From NCBI GenBank assembly GCA_030680405.1, contig JAUXVT010000037.1, positions 1 to 41,576 on the forward strand: a DNA stretch of 41,576 nt, in the 5' to 3' direction. The stretch comes from Thiobacillus sp. GTDB lineage: Bacteria; Pseudomonadota; Gammaproteobacteria; Burkholderiales; Thiobacillaceae. Position 1 is the stretch's first letter, and every line of letters starts with the position of its first letter. Made by a program: the position numbers and the translations under genes. This document shows, in pieces, positions 1 to 8,614 of the stretch. The notes under the pieces are model-generated. The model did no database searches, was not told the origin of the DNA, and saw only the letters and a program-made list of their open reading frames with translations.

Positions 1-592
1 CGCCGGTGCCCAGGCCGATCAGGGTCCACATGTTCGGGCTGCGGTTCACCACCGACTGCGCGCCGCGCACGAAGAACGGCCACCCGGCCCAGAGCACGAT
101 GGGTAACGCCAGCACAAGCTCGATCCAGCTCTGCGTACCCATGTCGAACCACTGCAAACGGTGACCGAACATCGCAAGCACGAACACCACCCCCGTGAGC
201 GGCAAGGTCCACCAGAAGCGGCGCTGGAAGTCGCGCAGTTCAGGGTTGTCGTCGTCGTCAAGGTCGGGCAGCAAGGGCTCGAGCGTCATGCCGCACTTGG
301 GACAATTTCCCGGATGGTCTTGGCGAATCTCCGGGTGCATCGGGCAGGTATAGATCGTGCCGGCCACCGCGGAAGAAGTCTCTGCAGCTGGCTTGGGTGC
401 GAGGTATTGCAGCGGATCCGCAGCAAACTTGCCCTGGCACTTGGAACTGCAAAAATAGAAGGTATGTCCCTCGTGGGTCGACCTGTGTCCAGACTGCGCC
501 GTGACGGTCATGCCACAGACGGGGTCTTTCAGGTCGTTTGGTGAGGCCGATCCGGACGGCGCACTGCTGGCGTGATGTGGGTTTGCATTCAT
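1..592 (-). CDS. Copper-translocating P1B-type ATPase, N-terminal part (truncated by window edge)
   Basis: This gene enters from the left edge; only about the first 197 residues are present. They show a YHS domain (about residues 22-65, with DPVCGM and a later FYFCSSKC). A heavy-metal-binding domain follows (about residues 79-105, YTCPMHPEI...NCPKCGM). A loop with four consecutive Asp and the first membrane segments of a P-type ATPase come next (FFVRGAQSVVNRSPNMWTL). This layout is known from copper-exporting P1B ATPases that differ from the HMA-type CopA at 3134-5329, so the cluster carries two pumps. The ATG at 592-590 is 10 bases after the DUF2933 stop codon. The catalytic DKTG and the CPC motif lie outside the window, so metal specificity (copper or silver) is inferred from domains and neighbours. 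Confidence 0.9.
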   Translation of the reverse strand, partial: MNANPHHASSAPSGSASPNDLKDPVCGMTVTAQSGHRSTHEGHTFYFCSSKCQGKFAADPLQYLAPKPAAETSSAVAGTIYTCPMHPEIRQDHPGNCPKCGMTLEPLLPDLDDDDNPELRDFQRRFWWTLPLTGVVFVLAMFGHRLQWFDMGTQSWIELVLALPIVLWAGWPFFVRGAQSVVNRSPNMWTLIGLGTG

Positions 593-602
593 GTTGGTGG
601 GC

Positions 603-851
603 CTAGTTACTGTCGTTGTGGGCACGCCCGGAATCCTGCGAATGGCTACCGTGCCCCCCGTGGCCGTTCCCGTGCATCAAGTGCATCAGCGGACAAGCGA
701 GCAGCAGCAGATAGGGCCAGTAACCCAGCAGATGACCCCAGTGCTCTCGCAGCAGAAAAAAACCGGCGATCAAGGCAACCGTGAGCAGCACCATGCCTGC
801 AGGCCGGCGCCAGAACGTTGACCCGTTGGATTCGTCGTAGGCTGGGTTCAT
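603..851 (-). CDS. DUF2933 small membrane protein of copper cluster
   Basis: An 82-residue protein has one hydrophobic segment (MVLLTVALIAGFFLL) followed by a second short hydrophobic stretch. Its tail is rich in His and Gly (HLMHGNGHGGHGSHSQDSG). This matches the DUF2933 family that often accompanies copper P-type ATPases. The start at 851 is chosen because GGAG lies seven bases upstream. An in-frame ATG at 926 would add 25 residues and is possible. The gene sits between the Met-rich lipoprotein and the ATPase on the same strand, so co-transcription is likely. A role in metal handling at the inner membrane is inferred from the His-rich tail and the context; no biochemical function is known to me. 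Confidence 0.8.
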   Translation of the reverse strand: MNPAYDESNGSTFWRRPAGMVLLTVALIAGFFLLREHWGHLLGYWPYLLLLACPLMHLMHGNGHGGHGSHSQDSGRAHNDSN

Positions 852-953
852 TGAATCGCTCCGCCAGGGTTGACTGCGAAAGTTGAGGGAGAACGTGTCA
901 CCCTGGCGATTGATGCGCAGTTCCATCGCACCTGGTTGAGCGTTGATGGCTTG

Positions 954-1430
954 TCACTTGTTGGCGGGCGCGGTGGCTGCACCCGGCATGCGCTGCATCA
1001 GCATTTCCATCATGGTCTGCATCATGTCCATGCGCATCTCCATCGTCTTATGGTGCTTGCCCATGTGCATGGGCATCTCCTTCATGCCGGACATCCCTGG
1101 CATGCCTTCCTTGCCATGCATGCCGCCCATTCCCTTCATGTCTTTCATCATCGCCATGCCTTCTTGCATGGTTTTCATGTGCTCGTTCATCAGGGCCTGC
1201 CGTTCGGCTGGGGTCTTGGCATCCATCATCTTGTCGCGCATGGCCTGCATGTCCTTCATGCCGTTTGGCATGGCAGCAGGTGCTGCAGAAGATGCCGCAG
1301 CCGCTTGATGGGCGTTGTGTTCGTCGGCTTTGGCTACCGACATTGCGCCGGTTCCCGGTGCGCTTGGGTTTGCGCATGCCGTCAGCAAGAAGGCGGCAGA
1401 GATCGCGACGATAGTGTGGAGAGTTTTCAT
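954..1430 (-). CDS. Met/His-rich putative copper-binding lipoprotein
   Basis: A 158-residue protein begins with a lipoprotein signal: a short basic start, a hydrophobic stretch and the lipobox LTAC, with lipidated Cys at residue 19. The mature part is extremely rich in Met, with repeated MxxM and GM steps (for example KGMGGMHGKEGMPGMSGMK) plus His. Such Met/His clusters are typical of periplasmic copper-binding proteins (compare CusF, PcoE and CopK-like proteins) but this is not a clear member of any of them. It lies upstream of the DUF2933 and copper ATPase genes on the same strand. The likely role is to sequester Cu(I) in the periplasm. That function is inferred from composition and context. 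Confidence 0.8.
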   Translation of the reverse strand: MKTLHTIVAISAAFLLTACANPSAPGTGAMSVAKADEHNAHQAAAASSAAPAAMPNGMKDMQAMRDKMMDAKTPAERQALMNEHMKTMQEGMAMMKDMKGMGGMHGKEGMPGMSGMKEMPMHMGKHHKTMEMRMDMMQTMMEMLMQRMPGAATAPANK

Positions 1431-1561
1431 GGTGGTGTTCTGTGAATGAATATGAGAGCCGCCTCATGCCGCGACAAGGTGGCGGAAGCCAAAAACGGGA
1501 CGGGGGCCATCTGGCCAGACCAGAGTGCGGAGGCACTCTACGCAATGGACTGCAATGCGGC

Positions 1562-1975
1562 CTACAACGTCAACCGATGCGGGCGGGCTGCGGTGGGCAC
1601 AGTCAGATGCACGGGTCTGGTGGCCTGCACCCGGACTCGTGAGGCGATGGCCGAGGTCATGGATGGCCCCCATGCCTGGTGTGGCAAGCCCACCAACCCT
1701 GGACTGACATCGGCGATGGGCTGATCCACCTTGGTGACGGCCAGAGCGGTTTCATCGCAAAACTTCAAGCATCCGGCATCGTCGGGATCGGATTGATCGC
1801 CGTGATGGGTTTGGGCGACGGGTACATCCTGTGGCATCGCCGCGAACGAAGATTGACTACCGTTGTTCGATTCGTTCAAAAGGCATGCATTGGCCACACC
1901 TGCTCCCAACGCAAACAGCCACACCGCCAAGATCATCCAGGTGGCATGGCGCAGCGAGTGGCGATACAGGTGCAT
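1562..1975 (-). CDS. Small secreted Cys/His protein of copper cluster (DUF2946-like)
   Basis: A 137-residue protein has an N-terminal hydrophobic segment (MILAVWLFALGAGVANAC), read as a signal peptide or anchor. A polar region follows with HHGDQSDPDDAGCLKFCDET. Paired Cys and His after an anchor resemble the DUF2946-type proteins found in copper-resistance loci, but I do not recognise it firmly. The start at 1975 has only a weak ribosome site; the Met at residue 14 (1936) is an alternative. Upstream, CCTTGAC (2031-2037) and GTCAAGG (2055-2061) form an inverted repeat that could be an operator. A copper-related role is inferred from position only. The 131 bases between this gene and the lipoprotein gene show nothing I can name. 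Confidence 0.6.
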   Translation of the reverse strand: MHLYRHSLRHATWMILAVWLFALGAGVANACLLNESNNGSQSSFAAMPQDVPVAQTHHGDQSDPDDAGCLKFCDETALAVTKVDQPIADVSPGLVGLPHQAWGPSMTSAIASRVRVQATRPVHLTVPTAARPHRLTL

Positions 1976-2160
1976 ATCAGTCAGGTGAATAGAGGCAACG
2001 ATCCAAGGCTAACCCTGGACGCTGGAGCAGCCTTGACGCAGATCAAGAAAGCAGGTCAAGGCAGGCTCCCAAGTCGAAAGAGTGTGCGACTGGGCGCTAC
2101 GTCGGTCGGTTCGTCACCGAACAAACCGGCTCGCTGCCTTGGCAGTGACGGCTTGTCCTC

Positions 2161-2703
2161 TCAGTGAGCGTCATGGTGAACGTGCACGCCCCGCATCCAG
2201 GCCATGAGATCGATCGGGCTGGAGGTGCCGGCGCTGGTTGCCTCTGCCTGAGCACGGGACTTCTTGAGCTGCGGCTTTTGATGAGGTTGGTGTTGGGTCA
2301 GGCTGCCGCGCGATAGCTTGTCCAGGATCGCGCAGTGAGGCTGTTCGTTGCCGTGGCAGGCCTTCACCAAGACCGAGAGCCCGTCCATCATCTGTTCGAT
2401 TTCACGCCGCTTCTCTTCCAGGTCCGCCAGGTGACGTTGCGCGACTGCCTTCACCTCGCGGCTCGTGCGCTGTGAATCGCTCCACAGGCCGATGAGCTCG
2501 GCGATCTGGGCCACCGAAAACCCCAGATGGCGCGACTGCCGGACGAATCGCAATACCGAGACTTCACGTTCACCATACAGACGGTAACCCGCATCGCTGC
2601 GCTCTGCCTCAGGCAGCAGGCCGATCTGTTCGTAGTGGCGAATCATCTTGGCGGAGACGCCTGCGGCGGCAGCCGCCTCGCCAATGTTCATCAGAGTGGT
2701 CAT
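2161..2703 (-). CDS. cueR: CueR-type MerR-family copper-responsive regulator
   Basis: A 180-residue MerR-family activator. The N-terminal winged helix-turn-helix reads NIGEAAAAAGVSAKMIRHYE, followed by the family signature IGLLPEAERSDAGYRLYGE. A dimerisation helix comes next (LADLEEKRREIEQMMDGL). The metal-binding loop has two Cys separated by seven residues (CHGNEQPHC), as in CueR, where they bind Cu(I), Ag(I) or Au(I). The C-terminal extension of about 55 residues, ending HVHHDAH, is longer than in E. coli CueR (135 residues) and may add metal affinity. The start at 2703 has GGAG six bases upstream; the Met at 2691 is also possible. It sits directly downstream of copZ and opposite copA, so it should control both, and it has a CueR-like dyad in its own leader. 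Confidence 0.9.
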   Translation of the reverse strand: MTTLMNIGEAAAAAGVSAKMIRHYEQIGLLPEAERSDAGYRLYGEREVSVLRFVRQSRHLGFSVAQIAELIGLWSDSQRTSREVKAVAQRHLADLEEKRREIEQMMDGLSVLVKACHGNEQPHCAILDKLSRGSLTQHQPHQKPQLKKSRAQAEATSAGTSSPIDLMAWMRGVHVHHDAH

Positions 2704-2748
2704 GGTGCGCTCCGGGGTTTGAATGACTCCAACGGTCGAAGGATGTAG

Positions 2749-2765
2749 CTTGTCATGGTGGGAAG
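2749..2765 (-). promoter_or_regulatory. Degenerate CueR-type operator upstream of cueR
   Basis: Read on the minus strand, CTTCCCACCATGACAAG matches 14 of 17 positions of the perfect box at 3078-3094. A TTGACC hexamer (2770-2765) adjoins it upstream. This is the arrangement of a MerR-family promoter with a stretched spacer. It suggests that cueR has its own copper-responsive promoter besides read-through from copZ. The -10 element is weak by eye. Confidence 0.55.
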
Positions 2766-2803
2766 GTCAAGGCCCTCACCGGGAGAGCCCTGAGGAGCGG
2801 GGT

Positions 2804-2995
2804 TCAAAGGGTTGGATAGCCAGCGTCAGCCAGCGCTTCGACAAGAACATCGCGGTCTTCACCGCTTTTCACAGTGATCAGACGTCGCGGAAGATCGACC
2901 TGTATCTCGCATGCTGGATCAACCAGTTTCAGGGTGACGTTCACCTTGGAAGCGCAGTGGCCGCAGGTCATGTCGGGGAGGTGGAATTCGTGCAT
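2804..2995 (-). CDS. copZ: CopZ-like copper chaperone (HMA domain)
   Basis: A 63-residue single-domain protein of the heavy-metal-associated fold. The metal site MTCGHC lies at about residues 9-14, followed by the expected beta-alpha-beta pattern ending ALADAGYPTL. CopZ/Atx1-type chaperones bind Cu(I) through the two Cys and hand it to the N-terminal domain of CopA. The gene is divergent from copA, across a region with two CueR-type dyads, and upstream of cueR on the same strand. This makes a compact copper-sensing and export unit. Confidence 0.92.
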   Translation of the reverse strand: MHEFHLPDMTCGHCASKVNVTLKLVDPACEIQVDLPRRLITVKSGEDRDVLVEALADAGYPTL

Positions 2996-3037
2996 GGATG
3001 ACTCCGTAAGAGGGTTGAGGGAACCCGCACTCTGGGT

Positions 3038-3054
3038 ATTGCCACGGTGGCAAT
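3038..3054 (-). promoter_or_regulatory. CueR box for copZ (minus-strand promoter)
   Basis: A 17-bp perfect dyad, ATTGCCACGGTGGCAAT. On the minus strand it is immediately preceded by TTGACA, sharing its last A, as expected where CueR twists a promoter with a 19-bp spacer. It lies 42 bases upstream of the copZ start. Confidence 0.8.
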
Positions 3055-3077
3055 GTCAAGTCACATCTGCCGTTGCG

Positions 3078-3094
3078 CTTGCCACCGTGGCAAG
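3078..3094 (+). promoter_or_regulatory. CueR box for copA (plus-strand promoter)
   Basis: A second 17-bp perfect dyad, CTTGCCACCGTGGCAAG. On the plus strand TTGCGC (3073-3078) lies directly upstream as a -35-like element. It is 39 bases before the copA start. Together with the dyad at 3038-3054 it gives each divergent copper gene its own CueR site. It also argues against starting copA at the upstream in-frame ATG at 3047, which would place this operator inside the coding sequence. Confidence 0.8.
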
Positions 3095-3133
3095 GCCAAC
3101 CATTCGCTCCACCCTCAACCCTTGGAGTTCCTC

Positions 3134-5329
3134 ATGAACACCGCCACCTTGTCGCTCATCGAGCATCAGTTTCCCATCGAAGGCATGACCTGCGCCTCTT
3201 GTGTGGGCCGCGTCGAAAAGGCCTTGAAAGCCGTTGCCGGCGTAAAGGAAGTCAGCGTCAACCTGGCCACCGAACGTGCCACCGTGAACGCAGCTGCTTC
3301 CACACTGCCCGCCAGCCTGGTGGCAGCGGTTCAAAAGGCAGGCTACAGCGTGGGCCAAGAACCCAGCGTGGACCAGGGAGCCCAGCCCACAAGAAACCAG
3401 GGCGAACCCTGGTGGCCTGTCGCGCTCGCTGCTTTGCTGTCGTTGCCCTTGGTGCTGCCCATGATTGCCATGCTGTTCGGCTCTGACTGGACGATCAAGG
3501 GCTGGTTGCAGCTCGCGCTGGCCACGCCCGTTCAGTTCTGGCTGGGCGCGCGCTTCTACCGCGCGGGCTGGAAGGCGGTGCGTGCCGGCGCTGGCAACAT
3601 GGACCTGTTGGTGGCCCTGGGTACCAGCGCCGGATACGGCTTGAGTGTGTATCTGCTGGTCAAACACGCCGAACACGGCATGCCGCACCTGTACTTTGAG
3701 GCTTCGGCCGTGATCATCACGTTGGTGCTGCTGGGTAAATGGCTGGAGTCGCGCGCCAAACGCCAGACCACGGCCGCCATCGCCGCCCTCAACGCGCTCA
3801 AGCCCGAGTTGGCGCGCGTGCGCATGGCCTATGGCGATGTCGACGTCGCCATCGCGCAGGTGAAGGTGGGGGACACCGTGGTGATTCGCCCGGGCGAACG
3901 GATCCCGGTCGATGGTGTCGTCATCACAGGATCCAGCCAGGTGGACGAGTCGCTGATCACGGGCGAAAGTCTTCCCGTGGCCAAACACGCGGGCGACAAG
4001 GTCACCGGCGGCGCTGTCAACGCCGAGGGACTGCTGCTGGTGGAGACCACGGCGGTGGGTGCCGAGTCCACGCTCTCGCGCATCGTGCGCATGGTCGAAT
4101 CGGCGCAGGCGAAGAAAGCCCCGATCCAGCGCATCGTGGACAGCGTGAGCGCCGTCTTTGTACCGGTGGTGCTGCTGATCGCCGCGTTCACCCTGTTGGG
4201 CTGGGGCCTGGCCACCGGCAACTGGGAGCAGGCCATCCTGAACGCGGTGGCGGTGCTGGTGATCGCCTGTCCGTGCGCCCTGGGCCTGGCAACCCCCACC
4301 GCCATCATGGCCGGCACCGGGGTGGCCGCTCGCCAGGGCATCCTGATCAAGGATGCCGAAGCCCTGGAAATCGCGCACCGCATCGACACCGTCGCGTTCG
4401 ACAAGACGGGAACGCTCACCGAAGGCAAACCGACGCTGGTCGCGGCGGTGGCAGCCCCCGGCCACGACGATGAGCTGCTGTCCTGGAGTGCCGCTATCCA
4501 GGCGGGCAGCGAACACCCGCTTGCGCGCGCCGTGATGAACGCCGCTGAAGAGGCCGGCCTTGCGCTGCTCTCCGCCGCCAAGGTGAGCGCCGTTCCCGGG
4601 CGCGGCATGTCGGCTGAAGTGCAGGGTCGTGCCTTGCGTCTCGGAAGCCCGCGTTTCATGCAGGAGCTGGGCGTGGACACATCGGCGCTGGCCGAGCCAG
4701 CGCGCCGGCTTGAAGACGAAGGACGCACGGTGTCCTGGCTTGCCGACGTGACGAACGCACCAGCGCTGGTGGGCATGCTGGCCTTTGGCGATGCCCCCAA
4801 GGCCAGCGCCATCACAGCCATTCAGAGCCTGCAGGCTTTGGGCATTCGCACCGTGATGGTCACCGGCGACAACCGGGGCAGCGCGCGGTGGGTGGGGCGT
4901 GTGCTGGGTATCGACCACATCGAAGCCGAGGTGTTGCCCGCAGACAAGGCGGCCATCGTGAACCGGCTCAAGGAGGGTGGCCGCTCGGTGGCGATGGTGG
5001 GCGATGGGATCAACGATGCCCCTGCGCTGGCCTCGGCCGACGTGGGCATCGCCATGTCGACCGGCACCGACGTGGCCATGCACGCCGCCGGCATCACCCT
5101 GATGCGAGGTGACCCCGCGCTGGTGGCCGACGCGATCGACATCTCGCGCCGAACCTACCGCAAGATCCGCCAGAACCTGTTTTGGGCCTTCGCCTACAAC
5201 GTGATCGGCATTCCGCTGGCGGTTGCAGGTTTGCTGAACCCGGTGGTGGCCGGTGCGGCCATGGCGTTGAGCAGCGTGAGCGTGGTGAGCAATGCGCTGC
5301 TGCTGGGGGGTTGGCGGTCGAAAAGATAG
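3134..5329 (+). CDS. copA: Copper-exporting P1B-type ATPase CopA
   Basis: A 731-residue Cu(I) efflux pump of the inner membrane. One N-terminal HMA domain carries GMTCASC (Cys20 and Cys23). Landmarks then follow in family order: the actuator loop TGES (276-279), the membrane metal site CPC (379-381), the phosphorylation motif [11 protein letters not shown] (Asp423), an HPLARAV HP motif, and the hinge [24 protein letters not shown] (623 onward). The start at 3134 has GGAG seven bases upstream and keeps the CueR operator outside the gene. Length is normal for a one-HMA CopA. With copZ and cueR it forms a CueR-controlled detoxification unit. All key residues are present, so it should be active. 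Confidence 0.95.
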   Translation: MNTATLSLIEHQFPIEGMTCASCVGRVEKALKAVAGVKEVSVNLATERATVNAAASTLPASLVAAVQKAGYSVGQEPSVDQGAQPTRNQGEPWWPVALAALLSLPLVLPMIAMLFGSDWTIKGWLQLALATPVQFWLGARFYRAGWKAVRAGAGNMDLLVALGTSAGYGLSVYLLVKHAEHGMPHLYFEASAVIITLVLLGKWLESRAKRQTTAAIAALNALKPELARVRMAYGDVDVAIAQVKVGDTVVIRPGERIPVDGVVITGSSQVDESLITGESLPVAKHAGDKVTGGAVNAEGLLLVETTAVGAESTLSRIVRMVESAQAKKAPIQRIVDSVSAVFVPVVLLIAAFTLLGWGLATGNWEQAILNAVAVLVIACPCALGLATPTAIMAGTGVAARQGILIKDAEALEIAHRIDTVAFDKTGTLTEGKPTLVAAVAAPGHDDELLSWSAAIQAGSEHPLARAVMNAAEEAGLALLSAAKVSAVPGRGMSAEVQGRALRLGSPRFMQELGVDTSALAEPARRLEDEGRTVSWLADVTNAPALVGMLAFGDAPKASAITAIQSLQALGIRTVMVTGDNRGSARWVGRVLGIDHIEAEVLPADKAAIVNRLKEGGRSVAMVGDGINDAPALASADVGIAMSTGTDVAMHAAGITLMRGDPALVADAIDISRRTYRKIRQNLFWAFAYNVIGIPLAVAGLLNPVVAGAAMALSSVSVVSNALLLGGWRSKR

Positions 5330-5470
5330 ATTGACGTACAAATCAATCGGCTGATGGGCCTTCGCGCACGCGGTTCGTTTGTGAGCCGAACCTCGTCTCG
5401 ACACTGTTGTGCGAGGTATACATGCATTGCCAAGGGTCCAATGGCCCACTTTTGGCCCACCGGAAACGAC

Positions 5471-5492
5471 TACGCCACCCGAAGGTGGCGTA
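5471..5492 (-). terminator. Hairpin downstream of tRNA-Val
   Basis: A perfect 9-bp stem, TACGCCACC pairing with GGTGGCGTA, has a TTCG loop on the minus strand. It lies 24 bases past the 3' end of tRNA-Val. The T-run after it is poor (GTCGTTTCC), so it may be a processing or weak termination signal. The rest of 5330-5470 between copA and this hairpin holds no gene I can support, only a short tandem TGGCCCAC near 5441-5460. Confidence 0.5.
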
Positions 5493-5516
5493 AAGCGTTG
5501 TCACATATAACAATTT

Positions 5517-5591
5517 TGGTGGGCGGTGCAGGGTTCGAACCTGCGACCCCTGCCGTGTGAAGGCAGTGCTCTACCACTGAGCTAACCGCCC
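5517..5591 (-). tRNA. tRNA-Val(CAC)
   Basis: On the minus strand the sequence folds into a cloverleaf. The 7-bp acceptor stem pairs GGGCGGT with ACCGCCC. The D arm is TAGCTCAGTGGTAGAGCA. The anticodon stem CTGCC/GGCAG encloses the loop TTCACAC (anticodon CAC, valine GTG codons). The T arm contains GGTTCGAACC. An A discriminator and an encoded CCA end follow. It lies 70 bases downstream of dnaQ. Confidence 0.95.
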
Positions 5592-5661
5592 GAAAAATCG
5601 CATCCGTTTTGTTGGTTCGATCTATCGGAAGCCTCAGATTATAGCCAGGTTTTTGGCGCCT

Positions 5662-6369
5662 TCAGGCCACTTCAAGCGAACGCCACACGGTTTTTCCTTT
5701 GCTCGCCTTGTCCAGGTCGGCCAACACGCCGTCGTGGGCTTGCGCCTCTTGTTCGTTGGCGCGCAGCACCGGCAGCTCGAAGCTGCTGAGGTCCAGTGTT
5801 TCTGTGAGTCCGTTCTCGTCGGGTGCATCGCCCAGGTCCATGAGCAAGGCGTCCTGGCCGCGCGTCATGTTGATGTAGACGTCGGCCAGCAGCTCGGCGT
5901 CCAGCAGCGCGCCGTGCAATGTGCGACCCGAGTTGTCCACGCCCAGCCGGTCGCACAGGGCGTCCAGACCGTTGCGCTTGCCCGGGAACATTTCCTTGGC
6001 CATCACCAGGCTGTCGGTCACCTGGCCGATCACGGTCTTGATGGGTGGGCGACCCAGACGATCCAGTTCCTTGTTGAGAAAGCTGATGTCGAACGGCGCG
6101 TTGTGGATGATCAGTTCGGCGTCACGGAGGTATTCCAGCAGCTCGTCGGCAATGGCTGCGAACTTGGGCTTGTCGCGCAGGAATTCGTTGCTGATGCCGT
6201 GCACCTTGAGCGCGTCCTCGTGACTGTCGCGCTCGGGGTTCACGTAGAAGTGCAGGTTGTTGCCGGTGAGCTTGCGGTTGAGCAGTTCCACGCAACCGAT
6301 CTCGATGATCCGGTCGCCGCTGTCGGCGGACAGGCCGGTGGTCTCCGTGTCCAGGACGATCTGGCGCAT
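5662..6369 (-). CDS. dnaQ: DNA polymerase III epsilon subunit (proofreading exonuclease)
   Basis: A 235-residue DEDDh 3'-5' exonuclease that proofreads replication as part of the Pol III core. Exo I is DTETTG near residues 7-12, Exo II is HNAPFDISFLN, and Exo III is HGALLDAELLADVY. The C-terminal tail is short and ends VWRSLEVA. The start at 6369 overlaps the fdx stop as TGATG. This replaces a longer in-frame reading that would run back through fdx. The gene is therefore the last member of the isc operon transcript, a coupling of replication fidelity and iron-sulfur assembly genes that I associate with Comamonadaceae-like genomes. Length is close to E. coli DnaQ (243). Confidence 0.94.
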   Translation of the reverse strand: MRQIVLDTETTGLSADSGDRIIEIGCVELLNRKLTGNNLHFYVNPERDSHEDALKVHGISNEFLRDKPKFAAIADELLEYLRDAELIIHNAPFDISFLNKELDRLGRPPIKTVIGQVTDSLVMAKEMFPGKRNGLDALCDRLGVDNSGRTLHGALLDAELLADVYINMTRGQDALLMDLGDAPDENGLTETLDLSSFELPVLRANEQEAQAHDGVLADLDKASKGKTVWRSLEVA

Positions 6370-6707
6370 CAGTGCAGTTCCTTGGCGTGGTTGATCGAGT
6401 ACTTCGGGATTTCCACCGTCACATCGCCCTGCGCCAGGATGGCCTGGCACGACAGGCGCGAGTTCGGCTCCAGACCCCAGGCGCGGTCAAGCAGGTCTTC
6501 TTCGGTTTCGTCGAGCTCGTTCAGGCTGTTGAAGCCTTCGCGCACGATCACGTGGCAAGTCGTGCAGGCCGCACTCATGTCGCAGGCGTGTTCGATGTTG
6601 ATCTTGTTGTCCAGCAGGGCTTCGCAGATCGAGGTGCCTGCGGGCGCGGTGATGCTGGCGCCCTGCGGGCAGTATTCGGGGTGGGGGAGGATTTTGATGA
6701 TGGGCAT
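6369..6707 (-). CDS. fdx: ISC-type [2Fe-2S] ferredoxin
   Basis: A 112-residue adrenodoxin-like ferredoxin that supplies electrons for iron-sulfur cluster assembly with IscS and IscU. The cluster ligands are visible as CDMSAACTTC (Cys-X5-Cys-X2-Cys) and a later Cys in LSCQAIL. Length matches E. coli Fdx (111). It starts five bases after the hscA stop and overlaps the dnaQ start, so translation is probably coupled along this end of the operon. Confidence 0.95.
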   Translation of the reverse strand: MPIIKILPHPEYCPQGASITAPAGTSICEALLDNKINIEHACDMSAACTTCHVIVREGFNSLNELDETEEDLLDRAWGLEPNSRLSCQAILAQGDVTVEIPKYSINHAKELH

Positions 6708-6712
6708 GGGGT

Positions 6713-8584
6713 TCAGACTTCTTCGAGTTTCTTGCCGGCCAGGGCCTGCCGGATGCCGCGGTTCATGCGCAGCGCGGCGAAGGCTTCGGTGCCTTTGGCC
6801 AGAGCCGCGGTGGCCGCTTCCACCGTGGCGGCATCGGTGCTGCCTACGGCCTGGGTCAACGCTTCGATCAGGGCATCGATCTGCTGGCGTTCGTCGCCTT
6901 CCAGCAAATCCGTGTCGGCTGCCAGCGCAGTGCGGGTGGCTGCGATCATGCGGTCGGCATCCACACGGGCTTCGACCAGAGCGCGCGCCTGGATGTCCTG
7001 CTGGGCCGTGGCAAAGCTGTCCTGCAGCATGGCGGCAATCTGCTCATCGCTCAGACCATAAGCGGGCTTCACGTCCACGCGCGCTTCCACGCCGCTGCCC
7101 TGCTCTTTTGCGCTCACCGAGAGCAGACCGTCGGCGTCCACCGTGAAGGTCACGCGGATGCGGGCCGCACCGGCCACCATGGGCGGAATGCCGCGCAGCT
7201 CGAAACGGGCAAGGCTGCGGCAGTCGCCCACCAGGTCGCGCTCTCCCTGCACCACGTGCAGCGCCAGCGCGGTCTGGCCGTCCTGGTAGGTGGTGAAGTC
7301 CTGGGCCAGCGCGGTGGGGATCGAGCTGTTGCGCGGCACGATGCGCTCGACCAGTCCACCCATGGTTTCGATGCCGAGCGAGAGAGGGATCACGTCGAGC
7401 AACAGCAGGTCACCATCCTTGCTGTTGCCCGCCAGCGCATTGGCCTGGATGGACGCGCCCAGCGCCACCACCTCGTCGGGGTTGAGGTTGGTCAGCGGCT
7501 CCTGGCCAAAGAATTCGCCCACGGTGCGGCGGATGACCGGCATGCGGGTCGATCCGCCGACCATCACCACGCCCTTGACCTCGTCCTTGGTGATGCCGGC
7601 ATCGCGAAGCACCTTGCGCACAGCGGTCATGGTGCGTGTGGTCAGGGCGGCGGTGCAGGCTTCGAGGTCGGCGGGCGAGACGGTCTGCTCGATCGTCCTG
7701 CCGGCCACAACAGCCCGGAAGGATTCACTCGCGGAAGACGACAGCACTTCTTTCACCCGTCGTGCCTCGGCGTGCACCGCCGCGCGTTCCGACGGGTTGA
7801 GCGTTGCGCCCACACCCTGTTGCGCGAGCACCCAAGCGGCCAGCGCCTGGTCAAAGTCATCGCCCCCCAAGGCGGAGTCACCGCCGGTGGCCATGACCTC
7901 GAACACGCCCTGCGTGAGGCGCAGGATGGAGATGTCGAAGGTACCGCCGCCCAGGTCGTAAATGGCGTAGACGCCTTCCGATCCATTGTCCAGACCGTAG
8001 GCGATCGCCGCAGCTGTGGGTTCGTTGATCAGGCGCAGCACGTTGATGCCGGCGAGCTGCGCCGCGTCCTTGGTGGCCTGGCGTTGTGCGTCGTCGAAGT
8101 AAGCCGGCACGGTGATCACGGCGCCATACAGTTCGTCGTCGAAGCTGTCCTCGGCGCGAAAACGCAGTGTGGCCAGGATCTCGGCGCTTACTTCCATCGG
8201 CGTCTTGCGGCCCGCGACCGTCTCGACCACAGCCATGCCGTCTTGCTCCACCACGGTGTAGGCCAGTTTGTCCACGTCCACCACCTGGGCGCGGCTGCGG
8301 CCCATGAGGCGTTTGACCGAGCTAACCGTGTTCGCCGGGTCCTGCACCTGAGCGGCCAGCGCGTCAAATCCGATCTGGCGGCCGGAGCCACCCAGCGCGG
8401 GATCGAGGTAACGCACGACGCTGGGCAGGATCACCCGGCCATCGGTGGCCGGCAGGCATTCGGCCACGCCGTGGCGCACAGCGGCCACCAGCGAATGCGT
8501 GGTGCCCAGATCGATGCCCACCGCCACGCGGCGTTGGTGCGGGTCAAGGGACTGGCCGGGTTCGGAGATCTGCAGAAGCGCCAT
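6713..8584 (-). CDS. hscA: HscA, Hsp70-type chaperone for iron-sulfur cluster transfer
   Basis: A 623-residue specialised Hsp70. The nucleotide-binding domain begins at [16 protein letters not shown] and contains the phosphate-2 motif [15 protein letters not shown]. The adenosine motif is [13 protein letters not shown]. The substrate-binding domain and helical lid occupy the last third and end GKKLEEV. HscA binds the LPPVK motif of IscU, which is present in the IscU here, and with HscB drives cluster release to acceptor proteins. It lies between hscB and fdx in the canonical order. Length compares with 616 in E. coli. Confidence 0.96.
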   Translation of the reverse strand: MALLQISEPGQSLDPHQRRVAVGIDLGTTHSLVAAVRHGVAECLPATDGRVILPSVVRYLDPALGGSGRQIGFDALAAQVQDPANTVSSVKRLMGRSRAQVVDVDKLAYTVVEQDGMAVVETVAGRKTPMEVSAEILATLRFRAEDSFDDELYGAVITVPAYFDDAQRQATKDAAQLAGINVLRLINEPTAAAIAYGLDNGSEGVYAIYDLGGGTFDISILRLTQGVFEVMATGGDSALGGDDFDQALAAWVLAQQGVGATLNPSERAAVHAEARRVKEVLSSSASESFRAVVAGRTIEQTVSPADLEACTAALTTRTMTAVRKVLRDAGITKDEVKGVVMVGGSTRMPVIRRTVGEFFGQEPLTNLNPDEVVALGASIQANALAGNSKDGDLLLLDVIPLSLGIETMGGLVERIVPRNSSIPTALAQDFTTYQDGQTALALHVVQGERDLVGDCRSLARFELRGIPPMVAGAARIRVTFTVDADGLLSVSAKEQGSGVEARVDVKPAYGLSDEQIAAMLQDSFATAQQDIQARALVEARVDADRMIAATRTALAADTDLLEGDERQQIDALIEALTQAVGSTDAATVEAATAALAKGTEAFAALRMNRGIRQALAGKKLEEV

Positions 8585-8614
8585 GGGTCACGATCGGTTC
8601 AAAAAGACAACTGC

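Noticed and set aside
3056-5449. Long minus-strand open frame opposite copA
   Set aside because: It is the antisense shadow of a high-GC gene with all P-type ATPase motifs on the plus strand; its composition (Ala, Gly, His, Arg rich) is low-complexity and it matches no family.
5354-5560. Plus-strand open frame ending in GGAGFEPATPAV
   Set aside because: Its C-terminus is the antisense reading of tRNA-Val(CAC); this peptide is a familiar artefact of frames crossing tRNA genes.
5340-5591. tRNA-Val 3' end as an integration site for the copper cluster
   Set aside because: I found no integrase and no second copy of the tRNA 3' end within the window; the short tandem TGGCCCAC is not enough.
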